Shown here piece after piece: positions 31,948 through 38,941 of a stretch of DNA of 52,937 nt. Both the position numbers and the translations under genes were made by a program. The first letter of the stretch is position 1. The number at the start of each line of letters is the position of its first letter. This DNA is from a virus: positions 1 through 52,937 of the IMG/VR virus record IMGVR_UViG_3300044611_001951. One strand, written 5' to 3'. The notes under the pieces were generated by a model. It saw nothing but the letters and a program-made list of their open reading frames with translations, was not told the DNA's origin and searched no databases.

Positions 31948-33120
31948 ATGAACGGGCACGAAAAGAAACTGCGGGAGGCGTGGGCCGGAGCGAGCGAGAC
32001 GGCGCGTAACTGGTTCGCTGTGGTGGACGAAGGCCGCAACATCTACGGCATTTGCTCCGCAGTCCGCGCCTTCTGCGAGAGCGAGCCGAGCGCCGCCGTG
32101 CTGGTTGCGGGCGACGGCACCTTGTGGGCCGACGATCGCCGCATAACCGCTGCCGCCCCCGCCGTGGTCGAGCCCGAGGCGCTGCGCAAGGTGCGGGAGG
32201 CGTGGGCTGGCCACAGCGCGAAGGCTAAGGCAAGGGCGCTGCGGGGCTTCCGGGGTGCCAGCGGCTACAGGCCGAGCGACGAGCTTTTCCGCGCCCTCGC
32301 CGACCTCCTCGAAAGCGCGCCGGTGGAGGGGGGCGAGACACAGCGCGCCCTGTTCGCCGACTTGCAACGTGCGTTGGTCGCCGAAGATGAGCGCGACAAG
32401 CTGCGCGCCAAGCTCGCCGCCGCCGAGAAGGAGCGGGACGAGGCGCGAAGCGAAACGAACATCATGCGGACGCAGCTTCGCGATCAGTCCGATATGTGCA
32501 ACAAGGCAGCGTCCAGGCGCGACTATCTGCGCGATTGCTTGCAGCGAGCCGAGAACGCCCGCGACGAGGCAATCTCGCACATCGCTCAGTTCCAAGATAT
32601 TGCCCGTCAGCGCGACGCGGCCAAGCGCGAGGCGGAAGCGATGCGCGCGGAGCAGGGCGGAATGCGTGCGATGGCGGACGCTTCCAACCGCAGCTACAAG
32701 GCGCAGCTCGCCGACCTGCAACGCGCGCTGACCGAGGAGAAGAAGGCGCACAACGAGGCGCTGGCCCGCGCCTGGCTCGCCGCGCCGCTGTCCGCGCCCG
32801 ACGCGCCCGACGAGTACACGCGCGCTGCGGTGGAGTTCGCGGAGGCGTCGGTTGACGATCGCGTTAGCTACTCGAACTTCGAGCCGATCGAGGATGCGTG
32901 GAAAGCGCTCTACGATGCCCGCCAACGCGGCGAGCCGAGCGCGCCCGTGTCCTCGCCGCCGCCCGCGCGCGTGCTGGAGTGCTGGGTCTTGCAATATCAC
33001 GGCGCTTCGGCGCGCATTGTCATTGGCGACATTGAGGCCGCGCGCAAGATCGGAACGCACGCTGAATGCTTCCACCGCGTCGCCCTGCCGGTCATCGAGA
33101 CCGTGGAGCGTGGGGCGTGA
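31948..33120 (+). CDS. Coiled-coil protein with internal repeats
   Basis: 390 aa from ATG 31948, with GAGGG about eight bases upstream. Two copies of a short unit open the protein (KLREAWAGASETARNWF, then KVREAWAGHSAKAKARAL). A long coiled coil fills about residues 125-280 (RDKLRAKLAAAEKERDEARS, QRDAAKREAEAMRAEQGGMR). The C-terminal domain is alpha/beta (CWVLQYHGASARIVIGDIEA). The modular, repetitive build is like the large tail-fibre-unrelated 'ead/Ea22-type' phage accessory proteins. No enzyme signature. First gene of the small-gene array. Confidence 0.75.
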   Translation: MNGHEKKLREAWAGASETARNWFAVVDEGRNIYGICSAVRAFCESEPSAAVLVAGDGTLWADDRRITAAAPAVVEPEALRKVREAWAGHSAKAKARALRGFRGASGYRPSDELFRALADLLESAPVEGGETQRALFADLQRALVAEDERDKLRAKLAAAEKERDEARSETNIMRTQLRDQSDMCNKAASRRDYLRDCLQRAENARDEAISHIAQFQDIARQRDAAKREAEAMRAEQGGMRAMADASNRSYKAQLADLQRALTEEKKAHNEALARAWLAAPLSAPDAPDEYTRAAVEFAEASVDDRVSYSNFEPIEDAWKALYDARQRGEPSAPVSSPPPARVLECWVLQYHGASARIVIGDIEAARKIGTHAECFHRVALPVIETVERGA

Positions 33121-33368
33121 GCAAGCACAACGACGGCGGCGCGGCGTATCCGAGCGACGCGCACACTGGATGGACCGACGCGGGAGTGCCTATCCGCACG
33201 CCATGCGACCGTGGCCTCACCAAGCGCGAGCTGTTCGCGGCGATGGCGATGCAGGGGATGCTGGGCAACGCAAATTGCACCTTTGGCGATGCGGCCCGGT
33301 GCGCGTCCGAAGCGACGAGGATCGCCGACGCCCTACTCGCCGAGCTTGCGCGCGAGGTGTCCCAATGA
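33117..33368 (+). CDS. Conserved small phage protein (LTKRE-FAAMAMQG type)
   Basis: 83 aa from GTG 33117 (GTGA overlap). It carries the segment GLTKRELFAAMAMQGMLGNA, known from many small uncharacterised phage proteins. The start of the protein is acidic/neutral with a Pro/Gly-rich lead (GGAAYPSDAHTGW). Function in any phage unknown to me. Confidence 0.75.
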   Translation: MSKHNDGGAAYPSDAHTGWTDAGVPIRTPCDRGLTKRELFAAMAMQGMLGNANCTFGDAARCASEATRIADALLAELAREVSQ

Positions 33369-33688
33369 CCGCGTGGACTAGCGAGCCGCCGCGCGAGGGG
33401 GCGTTCATCGCAAACCCCATCATCGGCACCATCACCGTCGCCGCTCCGTTCGAGCGCGATGGGCGACGCTACGACGCGACCGTCACGTTCGACTTGCACG
33501 CGGACGGCCAGCGCTCGTTGCGCAAGCAGGACGTCACGAGCGGAGTCTACATCGTCAACGACCAAGACTTCGAGGAGGACGCCTACGCGCTCATGCACAA
33601 GTGGAACACGCGCGAGCTTGAGATCGAGGTCGAGCAGTTGAAGGCGGAACTTCGCGCCGTGCGTGCGATGGAGGCGAGCCGTGGCTAG
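33365..33688 (+). CDS. Hypothetical protein of the small-gene array
   Basis: 107 aa, ATGA overlap with its predecessor. Beta-rich N-terminal two thirds (PIIGTITVAAPFERDGRRYD, TVTFDLHADGQRS) and a C-terminal helix (ELEIEVEQLKAELRAVRAME) that can form a coiled coil. Unknown. Confidence 0.65.
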   Translation: MTAWTSEPPREGAFIANPIIGTITVAAPFERDGRRYDATVTFDLHADGQRSLRKQDVTSGVYIVNDQDFEEDAYALMHKWNTRELEIEVEQLKAELRAVRAMEASRG

Positions 33689-33962
33689 CGACTCCGCAGA
33701 CATGTGGCGCGACGTACGCAAGCACGCTCAGGCCAAGCGCGCGAGCAATCGCCAAGGGAGCGCGGACGTACTGCGCCGCGAAGGCATCGCGTTCGAGGCT
33801 CGCAACGACGGCGCGCACCTGATCGTCAGCGTGGGCGAGCGCGTGGCTGATTTCTGGCCGGGCACGGGGCTGTTCCAAGTGCGCGGCGGGAAGCGTGGGC
33901 GTGGCGTGTGCAACCTAGTGAAGCAGCTCCGCGCCCTAGAGCGCGGCGAGGAAATCAAATGA
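33681..33962 (+). CDS. Conserved small phage protein with 'DFWPGTG' motif
   Basis: 93 aa from GTG 33681, overlapping the previous gene by eight bases. The pattern KRASNRQGSADVLRREGIAF, then AHLIVSVGERVADFWPGTGL and GRGVCNLVKQL, recurs in many phage proteins of 80-100 aa of unknown function (short basic helix, beta hairpin ending in 'WPxTG', closing helix). No biochemical role established, to my knowledge. Confidence 0.75.
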   Translation: MASDSADMWRDVRKHAQAKRASNRQGSADVLRREGIAFEARNDGAHLIVSVGERVADFWPGTGLFQVRGGKRGRGVCNLVKQLRALERGEEIK

Positions 33963-34300
33963 AGCACCCGATTGAACGAATCCGCGACGCCTTCGACCGC
34001 GCGCATCGACGCATCATGGGCGGGCCTGGGAGCGTGCACTACATGACGATCCCGCCGAACCGCGAGCGCGACGTGGACCTGATCCTGACGGACGCGATCG
34101 ACGAACTGGAGTCGCTGCGGGCCGACGCGCTCAAGATCAAGCTCGCCGCGTACCGCGCTGGCGTGGAGGCGGCGGCGAAGGCGTGCGATGACGTGTCCGC
34201 AGGCTACTACCCGCACGCGAAGGGACCCTACAACCACTGCATGAGCGCCATCCGCGCCCTGCCCGACCCCACCCCCGAGACACTGGAGCAAATCAAGTGA
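33959..34300 (+). CDS. Hypothetical protein of the small-gene array
   Basis: 113 aa, ATGA overlap. Helical at both ends (HPIERIRDAFDRAHRRIMGG; LAAYRAGVEAAAKACDDVSA). The middle is DVDLILTDAIDELESLRADA. The last part resembles the 'AYRAGVEAAAKACD' stretches of small phage accessory proteins. Unknown. Confidence 0.65.
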   Translation: MKHPIERIRDAFDRAHRRIMGGPGSVHYMTIPPNRERDVDLILTDAIDELESLRADALKIKLAAYRAGVEAAAKACDDVSAGYYPHAKGPYNHCMSAIRALPDPTPETLEQIK

Positions 34301-34770
34301 GCACCGAACTGGACCTGGGCGCGCTGCGGGCGCATGCACACGAGTTGCGCGACTGGTACTTCGACATCGACGAGGGCGACGACTCGATCTACGCGACCAA
34401 CAGCGGTCCGCACGATCACCCGCTCGCAGAGATGCGCCGCAAGCCGAAAGAGGCCGTGTGCGCTGCGCTCAACGCCTTCCCCGCCCTCCTCGCCGCCGCC
34501 GGCGAGCGGGATGCGCTGGCGTCTGTCCGCGATGCGCAAATCAACGTGATCGAAATCGTGCGCGCCGATCTCGAACGCACGCTCGCCCAGACCGCCGCGC
34601 TCCAGGCCGAGGTCGAGCGGCTGCGGGCGGTGCTAATGCGCGCTGGCAGCACGCTCGATTACATCAACGACCCCCATGCGCTCAGCCCCAGCGACTCCAA
34701 TCGCGTCGATGACTCGCTGCGCGTGATCCGCGCCGCCCTCGCCCCCGCCGCAGCGAAGGAGGTGCGGTGA
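34297..34770 (+). CDS. Hypothetical coiled-coil protein
   Basis: 157 aa from GTG 34297 (GTGA overlap). N-terminal acidic domain (HELRDWYFDIDEGDDSIY), then a coiled coil (EIVRADLERTLAQTAALQAE, VERLRAVLM). The C-terminal helix carries a DDSLRVIRAALAPA segment. Unknown. Confidence 0.65.
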   Translation: MSTELDLGALRAHAHELRDWYFDIDEGDDSIYATNSGPHDHPLAEMRRKPKEAVCAALNAFPALLAAAGERDALASVRDAQINVIEIVRADLERTLAQTAALQAEVERLRAVLMRAGSTLDYINDPHALSPSDSNRVDDSLRVIRAALAPAAAKEVR

Positions 34771-34982
34771 TGGCCGGTTCGTACCAGCACTGCATCGACG
34801 AGAGCGGTCAGCTTCTTGAGGAGCCCCTTCTCGACCACATGGGCGACGCGCGCGAGGCGATCGAGCACATGCACTACATGATCCAGGTTCTATCGGAAGG
34901 CGACGGGGCGCGAATCAAGGCTGCGTCCGAGGAAGCCTACGCGCGAATCGCCGCCGCCCAGGAGCCCCACGATGCCCGCTAG
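34770..34982 (+). CDS. Small helical protein
   Basis: 70 aa. ATG 34770 is preferred over GTG 34767 because AGGAGGTG ends five bases before it. The sequence is helical and His/Met-rich (LLDHMGDAREAIEHMHYMIQ). Overlaps the next gene by 11 bases. Unknown. Confidence 0.6.
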   Translation: MAGSYQHCIDESGQLLEEPLLDHMGDAREAIEHMHYMIQVLSEGDGARIKAASEEAYARIAAAQEPHDAR

Positions 34983-35172
34983 GGACTGGGCCGACGAGGA
35001 AGCGGACAAGGTCGTGCGCGCCTACGCTGCGCTGTCGGTGACTCGCCGCGATGTCGCACGAGCCCTTCGCGCGGCCGACGCACGCGGGTACAAGCGCGCG
35101 CAGGACGAGTTCAAGCGCATCACGGACGCGGTGTGGCCGATGGTGGAGGAGGACGACAAGGAGCAGGCATGA
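34972..35172 (+). CDS. Small helical protein
   Basis: 66 aa, starting inside the end of the previous gene. Contains a helix pair (EADKVVRAYAALSVTRRDVA, ADARGYKRAQDEFKRITDAV) that could be a small DNA-binding or protein-binding fold. Overlaps next gene by ATGA. Unknown. Confidence 0.6.
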   Translation: MPARDWADEEADKVVRAYAALSVTRRDVARALRAADARGYKRAQDEFKRITDAVWPMVEEDDKEQA

Positions 35173-35444
35173 AGTTTCGAGCTGGTGACTGGGTACATCA
35201 CGCGCCCACTGGTGAGGACTGGATTCTCGCCACGGACGAAGAGGGCGGCTACGTCAACTGGTGCGGCTGGCCCGATGGCATCGCGCGCGCCGACGAATGC
35301 ACGCTCAAGCAGCGCGCATCGGACGTAGACCGCGCGAACGTGCTGCGCGACGTGGCGAACATGCGCGAGGACAACGGAAGCGTGAGCCGCCGCGCGCTGA
35401 TCGCTCAGCGCCAGCTTGCGCAGTCCGACGGGGGCGCGACGTGA
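35169..35444 (+). CDS. Small SH3-like hypothetical protein
   Basis: 91 aa. The N-terminal 45 residues (MKFRAGDWVHHAPTGEDWIL, then YVNWCGWPDGIARADECTL) have the turn-rich beta pattern of small SH3/KOW-like folds found in phage accessory proteins. The C-terminal helix is Arg/Asp-rich. ATGA overlap. Unknown. Confidence 0.65.
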   Translation: MKFRAGDWVHHAPTGEDWILATDEEGGYVNWCGWPDGIARADECTLKQRASDVDRANVLRDVANMREDNGSVSRRALIAQRQLAQSDGGAT

Positions 35445-35602
35445 GCAGGCGAGCCATCCTGTCGCGCTGGCGTGGCGCCACACTGCACCCGCCCTACTCG
35501 CCATTGCGTCGCCCGCAGTGGGTCGGCGACCTTGGACTCACCCGCGCCTCGATCAATAAAAGGCGACGGCACGCGAAGAAACACGGGAGGAAATCATGTT
35601 GA
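35441..35602 (+). CDS. Small basic protein
   Basis: 53 aa from GTG 35441 (GTGA overlap). Very basic (MSRRAILSRWRGATLHPPYS ... INKRRRHAKKHGRKSC), likely binding nucleic acid. It overlaps the next gene by seven bases. Unknown. Confidence 0.55.
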   Translation: MSRRAILSRWRGATLHPPYSPLRRPQWVGDLGLTRASINKRRRHAKKHGRKSC

Positions 35603-35829
35603 AGGAACTCGACGACTACGACTGGAAGGAAGCGTTCAAGTACGCGCAACCGGATCGCGTCCCTGGGGCCACGGTCTCGGGCGACACGTTCACGCGCGAC
35701 AACGTGGCCGAGATCGCTGGCCTCGCGCTTGGCGACAACGACGGCCCAGATTGGATCGTCTACGGACGGCTCGCCGATGGACGCTGGTTCTCGCTTGCGG
35801 CGGGCTGCGACTACACCGGCTGGGGGTGA
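35596..35829 (+). CDS. Small acidic protein
   Basis: 77 aa (MLKELDDYDWKEAFKYAQPD, then DNDGPDWIVYGRLADGRWFS). Preceded by GGAGG six bases upstream. Beta-rich with conserved-looking aromatic residues, resembling single-domain phage inhibitors in size and charge, but not identifiable. The following gene begins GTGA at its stop (see the frameshifted entry). Confidence 0.65.
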   Translation: MLKELDDYDWKEAFKYAQPDRVPGATVSGDTFTRDNVAEIAGLALGDNDGPDWIVYGRLADGRWFSLAAGCDYTGWG

Positions 35830-35928
35830 CAGGAGGGCGGGCGATCCGCAGTTGCGGATACACGGGAAGCGATCGAACGCTTTGGACTGGACGACGAAGA
35901 ACGCGAGCGACTTGGAGTGAAGCTATGA
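35826..35928 (+). pseudogene. Frameshifted mini-gene
   Basis: GTG at 35826 overlaps the previous stop in the usual GTGA manner, but its frame does not stop before the next gene; it runs into it. In the +1 frame the same DNA reads EAIERFGLDDEERERLGVKL and stops exactly at the ATGA joint with the next gene (35925-35928), which looks like a genuine protein end. Removing one G from the ACGGGAAG run near 35861-35868 would join start and end into a peptide of about 33 aa. An AGGAGG at 35831 has no start codon behind it. Sequencing error, real lesion or programmed shift cannot be told apart here. Confidence 0.5.
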
Positions 35929-36449
35929 CACAGGACCGCATCGAGCAGGCGGCGCGCGAGTGCTTAGACGAGGCCCGCTTCGACGGACCTTCGCTGATGG
36001 TGCGCGCTGAGGCCCGCCAGCGAGCCGTTGAAGCCATCGCCGCCCTGATCCGCCGCGAGCGCGAGGATGCGGCGCGGATGGAGCGGGAGCGCCTACAACT
36101 CGCCGAGCTTGACGCCGAGCAACGGCGCATGTGCGCGCACTGCTACGACGCAGGGAAAACGCCGCCGCACACGCGCGAGCAGGCCGAAGAAAACGCGCCC
36201 GTGATTTGCCACAACCCGATTACGTGGCCGATCGCGGACACGGGCGAGTACGACGTGGACTGCGGATGCGCGCCGGTGCCATGCGAGCACTGCGACAAGG
36301 GGCGCGTGCTGATGCTCCAAGACGAGATCTATCGCCTCCAGTTGCGTTTGACGGCTTGCGGAAAGCGAACCGTAGGTGGATTCCTTTCGGACTCGATAGA
36401 CAACCTTCGCGTTAACCCGCGCGCAGAGGCAGAGCGAGGCCCCCAATGA
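35925..36449 (+). CDS. Putative zinc-binding small-array protein
   Basis: 174 aa from ATG 35925 with GGAG eight bases upstream. N-terminal half helical (DRIEQAARECLDEARF; VRAEARQRAVEAIAALIRRE; ARMERERLQLAELDAEQRRM). The centre has cysteine pairs CAHC and CGCAPVPCEHC, suggesting a zinc ribbon or DnaJ-like zinc finger. The pattern of an N-terminal coiled coil followed by Cys pairs is common in small phage accessory proteins. Unknown role. Confidence 0.7.
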   Translation: MTQDRIEQAARECLDEARFDGPSLMVRAEARQRAVEAIAALIRREREDAARMERERLQLAELDAEQRRMCAHCYDAGKTPPHTREQAEENAPVICHNPITWPIADTGEYDVDCGCAPVPCEHCDKGRVLMLQDEIYRLQLRLTACGKRTVGGFLSDSIDNLRVNPRAEAERGPQ

Positions 36450-36700
36450 CCCCGCGCGACTTGGAGAGGGCGAGGGAGATCGTGGCGAGCGTCTCCGCTG
36501 CGGGCTACGCGATCGAGTTCGGACACTGCGCGAACACGGCGCTCGTTGCCGCCATCGCCAACTTGGTTCACTCTGAAACCTCGATGCTTCAGCGCAAGCT
36601 TTACGACGCGCACGCGGACCTCAGCGCGGACGGAGGCGTAACGGAGCGCGAATGCGAGTGCGACGACTGCCGAGCCTATCGAGGTGGTCGAGGCGAATGA
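36446..36700 (+). CDS. Small protein with RDLERARE motif, copy 1
   Basis: 84 aa, ATGA overlap. Opens MTPRDLERAREIVASVSAAG, the same start as the gene at 37123. The C-terminus has a Cys/Asp/Glu cluster (ERECECDDCRAYRGG). Unknown. Confidence 0.65.
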   Translation: MTPRDLERAREIVASVSAAGYAIEFGHCANTALVAAIANLVHSETSMLQRKLYDAHADLSADGGVTERECECDDCRAYRGGRGE

Positions 36701-36915
36701 CACGCGAGCACACTGATAGCGCCGAGTGCTGGTGCGAACCGTACCTGTACCATCGAAGCGATGTCACGGGACGCGAAGTGTGGGTGCATCGCGCAGCGAA
36801 GCGCATCTCGTCCAACGGCTTACACCTTGGGCTCATGGACAACCCCGCGCCCGAAGTGCTCAGCGCGGCGATCGAGATGGCCGAGAACGACGACGAAAAT
36901 GGAGACCCGCGATGA
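36697..36915 (+). CDS. Small hypothetical protein
   Basis: 72 aa from ATG 36697 (ATGA overlap). Contains AECWCEPYLYHRSDVTGREV and an acidic end (AIEMAENDDENGDPR). One CxC pair. Unknown. Confidence 0.6.
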   Translation: MTREHTDSAECWCEPYLYHRSDVTGREVWVHRAAKRISSNGLHLGLMDNPAPEVLSAAIEMAENDDENGDPR

Positions 36916-37133
36916 ATCTTGACGACAAGCTCGAAGGCTGGGACGCAGGCTTGCTCGCGCTGATATCGAAGCTCGAAGCGTACAAGTCGTCGCAAGCCAA
37001 CCTCACGCCGAAGGAGACTATCGACGGGTGGGGCGACGCCATCCACGCCGCGCGCAAGCTGATCGGCGACGCACGCACGCAGAAGGGCCTCCTTGCTAGG
37101 GCGCGTGGAGTGGAGCACCGTTATGACCTCTAG
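36912..37133 (+). CDS. Small hypothetical helical protein
   Basis: 73 aa, ATGA overlap. Acidic N-terminus (MNLDDKLEGWDAGLLALISK), then DGWGDAIHAARKLIGDARTQ. Overlaps the following gene's start by 11 bases. Unknown. Confidence 0.6.
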   Translation: MNLDDKLEGWDAGLLALISKLEAYKSSQANLTPKETIDGWGDAIHAARKLIGDARTQKGLLARARGVEHRYDL

Positions 37134-37419
37134 GGACTTGGAGAGGGCAAGGGAACTCATGCACGAGTGGCACCAGAGCTATCCCCGCGGTGAAGCCTCG
37201 CTAGAGCGCGCCATCGCCGCCGCCATCGCGGACGAGCGCGAGGCAAATGCAAAGGTGTGCGACGGGCTTGCGCAGCAGGCCATCGACGAACGTGAAAGAA
37301 GCGCGCGCGACCAAGGAGCGAGTGGTTACTCCAACCGCCCGCTGCTTGCGATGCACACAAATCAGGCTGAAGCGCTCACTGAGGCCGCCTCGGCCATCCG
37401 CGCGCGAGGTGAATCATGA
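37123..37419 (+). CDS. Small protein with RDLERARE motif, copy 2
   Basis: 98 aa from ATG 37123, chosen because the match to the 36446 gene begins here (MTSRDLERARELMHEWHQSY). Continues with a helix typical of small phage proteins (AIAAAIADEREANAKVCDGL) and ALTEAASAIRARGES. Evidence of tandem duplication within the array. Confidence 0.65.
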   Translation: MTSRDLERARELMHEWHQSYPRGEASLERAIAAAIADEREANAKVCDGLAQQAIDERERSARDQGASGYSNRPLLAMHTNQAEALTEAASAIRARGES

Positions 37420-37571
37420 TCGCCGCCGTCGCCGTCGTGTGCCTGCTCGCTTGGGCCGCGTTGCTTCTTCGCGCGCGTCTCCAGCGGCGAGAAAGGCAGC
37501 GCGAGCAACTTGCGCAGCTTGACGCGCTATTCCAAGAAGCGAAGCGCGAACGCGCGCGAGGTGGGGCGTGA
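37416..37571 (+). CDS. 51-aa membrane-anchored coiled-coil protein
   Basis: ATG 37416 (ATGA overlap). N-terminal membrane span (IAAVAVVCLLAWAALLLRAR) followed by a basic, Gln-rich helix (LQRRERQREQLAQLDALFQE). N-in topology with charged coil resembles i-spanin anchors but it is too short and not paired with a lipoprotein. Unknown. Confidence 0.6.
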   Translation: MIAAVAVVCLLAWAALLLRARLQRRERQREQLAQLDALFQEAKRERARGGA

Positions 37572-38278
37572 GCAAGCCGCTCGCTGTGGACCTCTTCTGC
37601 GGCCTCGGCGGCTGGTCGGAGGGACTGCTCGCCGAGGGCTACGACGTAGTGGGCTTCGACATCGAGCGCCACGTCTACGGCGAGCACCGCTACCCCGCGC
37701 AGCTTGTGCTGCAGGACGTGGCCACGATTCACGGCGCGCAGTTCAAAGACGCCGCGCTCATCGTCGCAAGCCCGCCGTGCCAGGCGTACAGCTACCGCGC
37801 GATGCCGTGGAGTCGAGCTCGCGCGCTGCCCCCGCCCGACAACACGCTCTTTGAAGCGTGCTTCCGCATCCAACGCGAGGCGTGCGAAGCGGCGGGGCGT
37901 CACATCCCGATGGTCGTCGAGAACGTCCGCGGCGCGCAGAAGTGGGTCGGCCGCGCGCACTGGCACTTCGGCTCGTTCTACCTGTGGGGCGACGTGCCGG
38001 CGCTCATGCCGATTGCTCGCCGCGCCCACAAGAACCCAGGCTTTCGCTTTGACGGCAGCGGCCGATCGTTCCAGTCTGAGAGCGTGAACCGCGCCACGAA
38101 GAACACCGGCGGCTCGTGGTTCAACGTCGCGCACAACACGACGAGCGGCAAGGGGCGGAATCCTGATGGGCGCAAGACTGGAGCGCCCCGCAAGTTCGCC
38201 AGCGCGATGATCGCCAAGATCCCGCTCGTGCTGTCGCGCCACATCGCGCGCACGTACAAGCCCAAGGCGAGCGCGTGA
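37568..38278 (+). CDS. DNA cytosine-5 methyltransferase, compact
   Basis: 236 aa from GTG 37568 (GTGA). Motif I DLFCGLGGWSEG (D8-F10-C11-G12), catalytic motif IV SPPCQ with C71, and motif VI ENV (E118). The C-terminal motif X is degenerate (SAMIAKIPLVLS in place of a GNAVPP-type sequence), and the target-recognition region is short. It would methylate cytosine at C5 using S-adenosylmethionine, probably protecting phage DNA from host restriction. No partner restriction enzyme is encoded. Confidence 0.85.
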   Translation: MSKPLAVDLFCGLGGWSEGLLAEGYDVVGFDIERHVYGEHRYPAQLVLQDVATIHGAQFKDAALIVASPPCQAYSYRAMPWSRARALPPPDNTLFEACFRIQREACEAAGRHIPMVVENVRGAQKWVGRAHWHFGSFYLWGDVPALMPIARRAHKNPGFRFDGSGRSFQSESVNRATKNTGGSWFNVAHNTTSGKGRNPDGRKTGAPRKFASAMIAKIPLVLSRHIARTYKPKASA

Positions 38279-38463
38279 TCACCCTCCTCTACCGCTGGCT
38301 CGACCGCAGAGGCCGCATCCCGCGCTGGGTCCGCTGGATCTACCCGAGCGCGCATTGGTGCGACGCACTGGACTACGCGCTCATTCTCAACGGCGATTGC
38401 TGCTGCGAACTACGCAACGGCGCGCATGACCACGAACCGAAGGACGCGAGGTTTCCGTTTTGA
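38275..38463 (+). CDS. Small hypothetical protein between methyltransferase and resolvase
   Basis: 62 aa, GTGA overlap at the start, TTGA at the end. N-terminus basic and Trp-rich (LLYRWLDRRGRIPRWVRWIY), middle acidic/Cys-rich (LNGDCCCELRNG). Unknown; its preservation between two enzyme genes suggests it is real. Confidence 0.55.
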   Translation: MITLLYRWLDRRGRIPRWVRWIYPSAHWCDALDYALILNGDCCCELRNGAHDHEPKDARFPF

Positions 38464-38936
38464 GTACGTCACCCACCATCATCGGCATCGACCCCGGCCT
38501 CGACGGCGCGCTCGCATGGCGCCACGAAGCGTGCTGGTTTTTCGACGTTGTGCCTGTCATCGGCAGCAGGAAGGGCGGGAGAGCGTACGACCTTGGCGCG
38601 ATCCTCGAACGCTTCCAGCGCTCGCCGTATCCCGTGCGCATCTACATCGAAGGCTTCGCGTCCTTCGGCCTCGGCACTTCGGCGGTTCACTCGCTCGTGC
38701 GCTGCATCACGGCGTTCGAGTGCGCTGCGCTCGTGAGCGGCACGCCCATCGTCGTGGTCCCCTCGCAGACATGGCAAAAGGTCATGCTCGCCAACATCGA
38801 GCCGAAGGACCTCAAGCCCAAGGCGAAGGCGAAGATCGCGTGCGAACGCCTGTGGGGCGCGCAGACAGCGAAATGGAGCGAAGGCCAGCGGGACGCAGCG
38901 CTGATCGCCGAGTACGGGTGCAGTGCGCTACATTGA
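38460..38936 (+). CDS. ruvC: RuvC-type Holliday junction resolvase
   Basis: 158 aa from TTG 38460, overlapping the previous stop as TTGA. RuvC motifs are visible: IIGIDPGLDG with D11, VRIYIEGF with E64, and a C-terminal WSEGQRDAALIAEYG with D145. It cleaves four-way junctions and branched DNA formed in recombination and replication, clearing DNA for packaging. It fits with the exonuclease and RecT-like protein upstream. Length close to bacterial RuvC (about 170 aa). Confidence 0.88.
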   Translation: MSTSPTIIGIDPGLDGALAWRHEACWFFDVVPVIGSRKGGRAYDLGAILERFQRSPYPVRIYIEGFASFGLGTSAVHSLVRCITAFECAALVSGTPIVVVPSQTWQKVMLANIEPKDLKPKAKAKIACERLWGAQTAKWSEGQRDAALIAEYGCSALH

Positions 38937-38941
38937 CCCCC

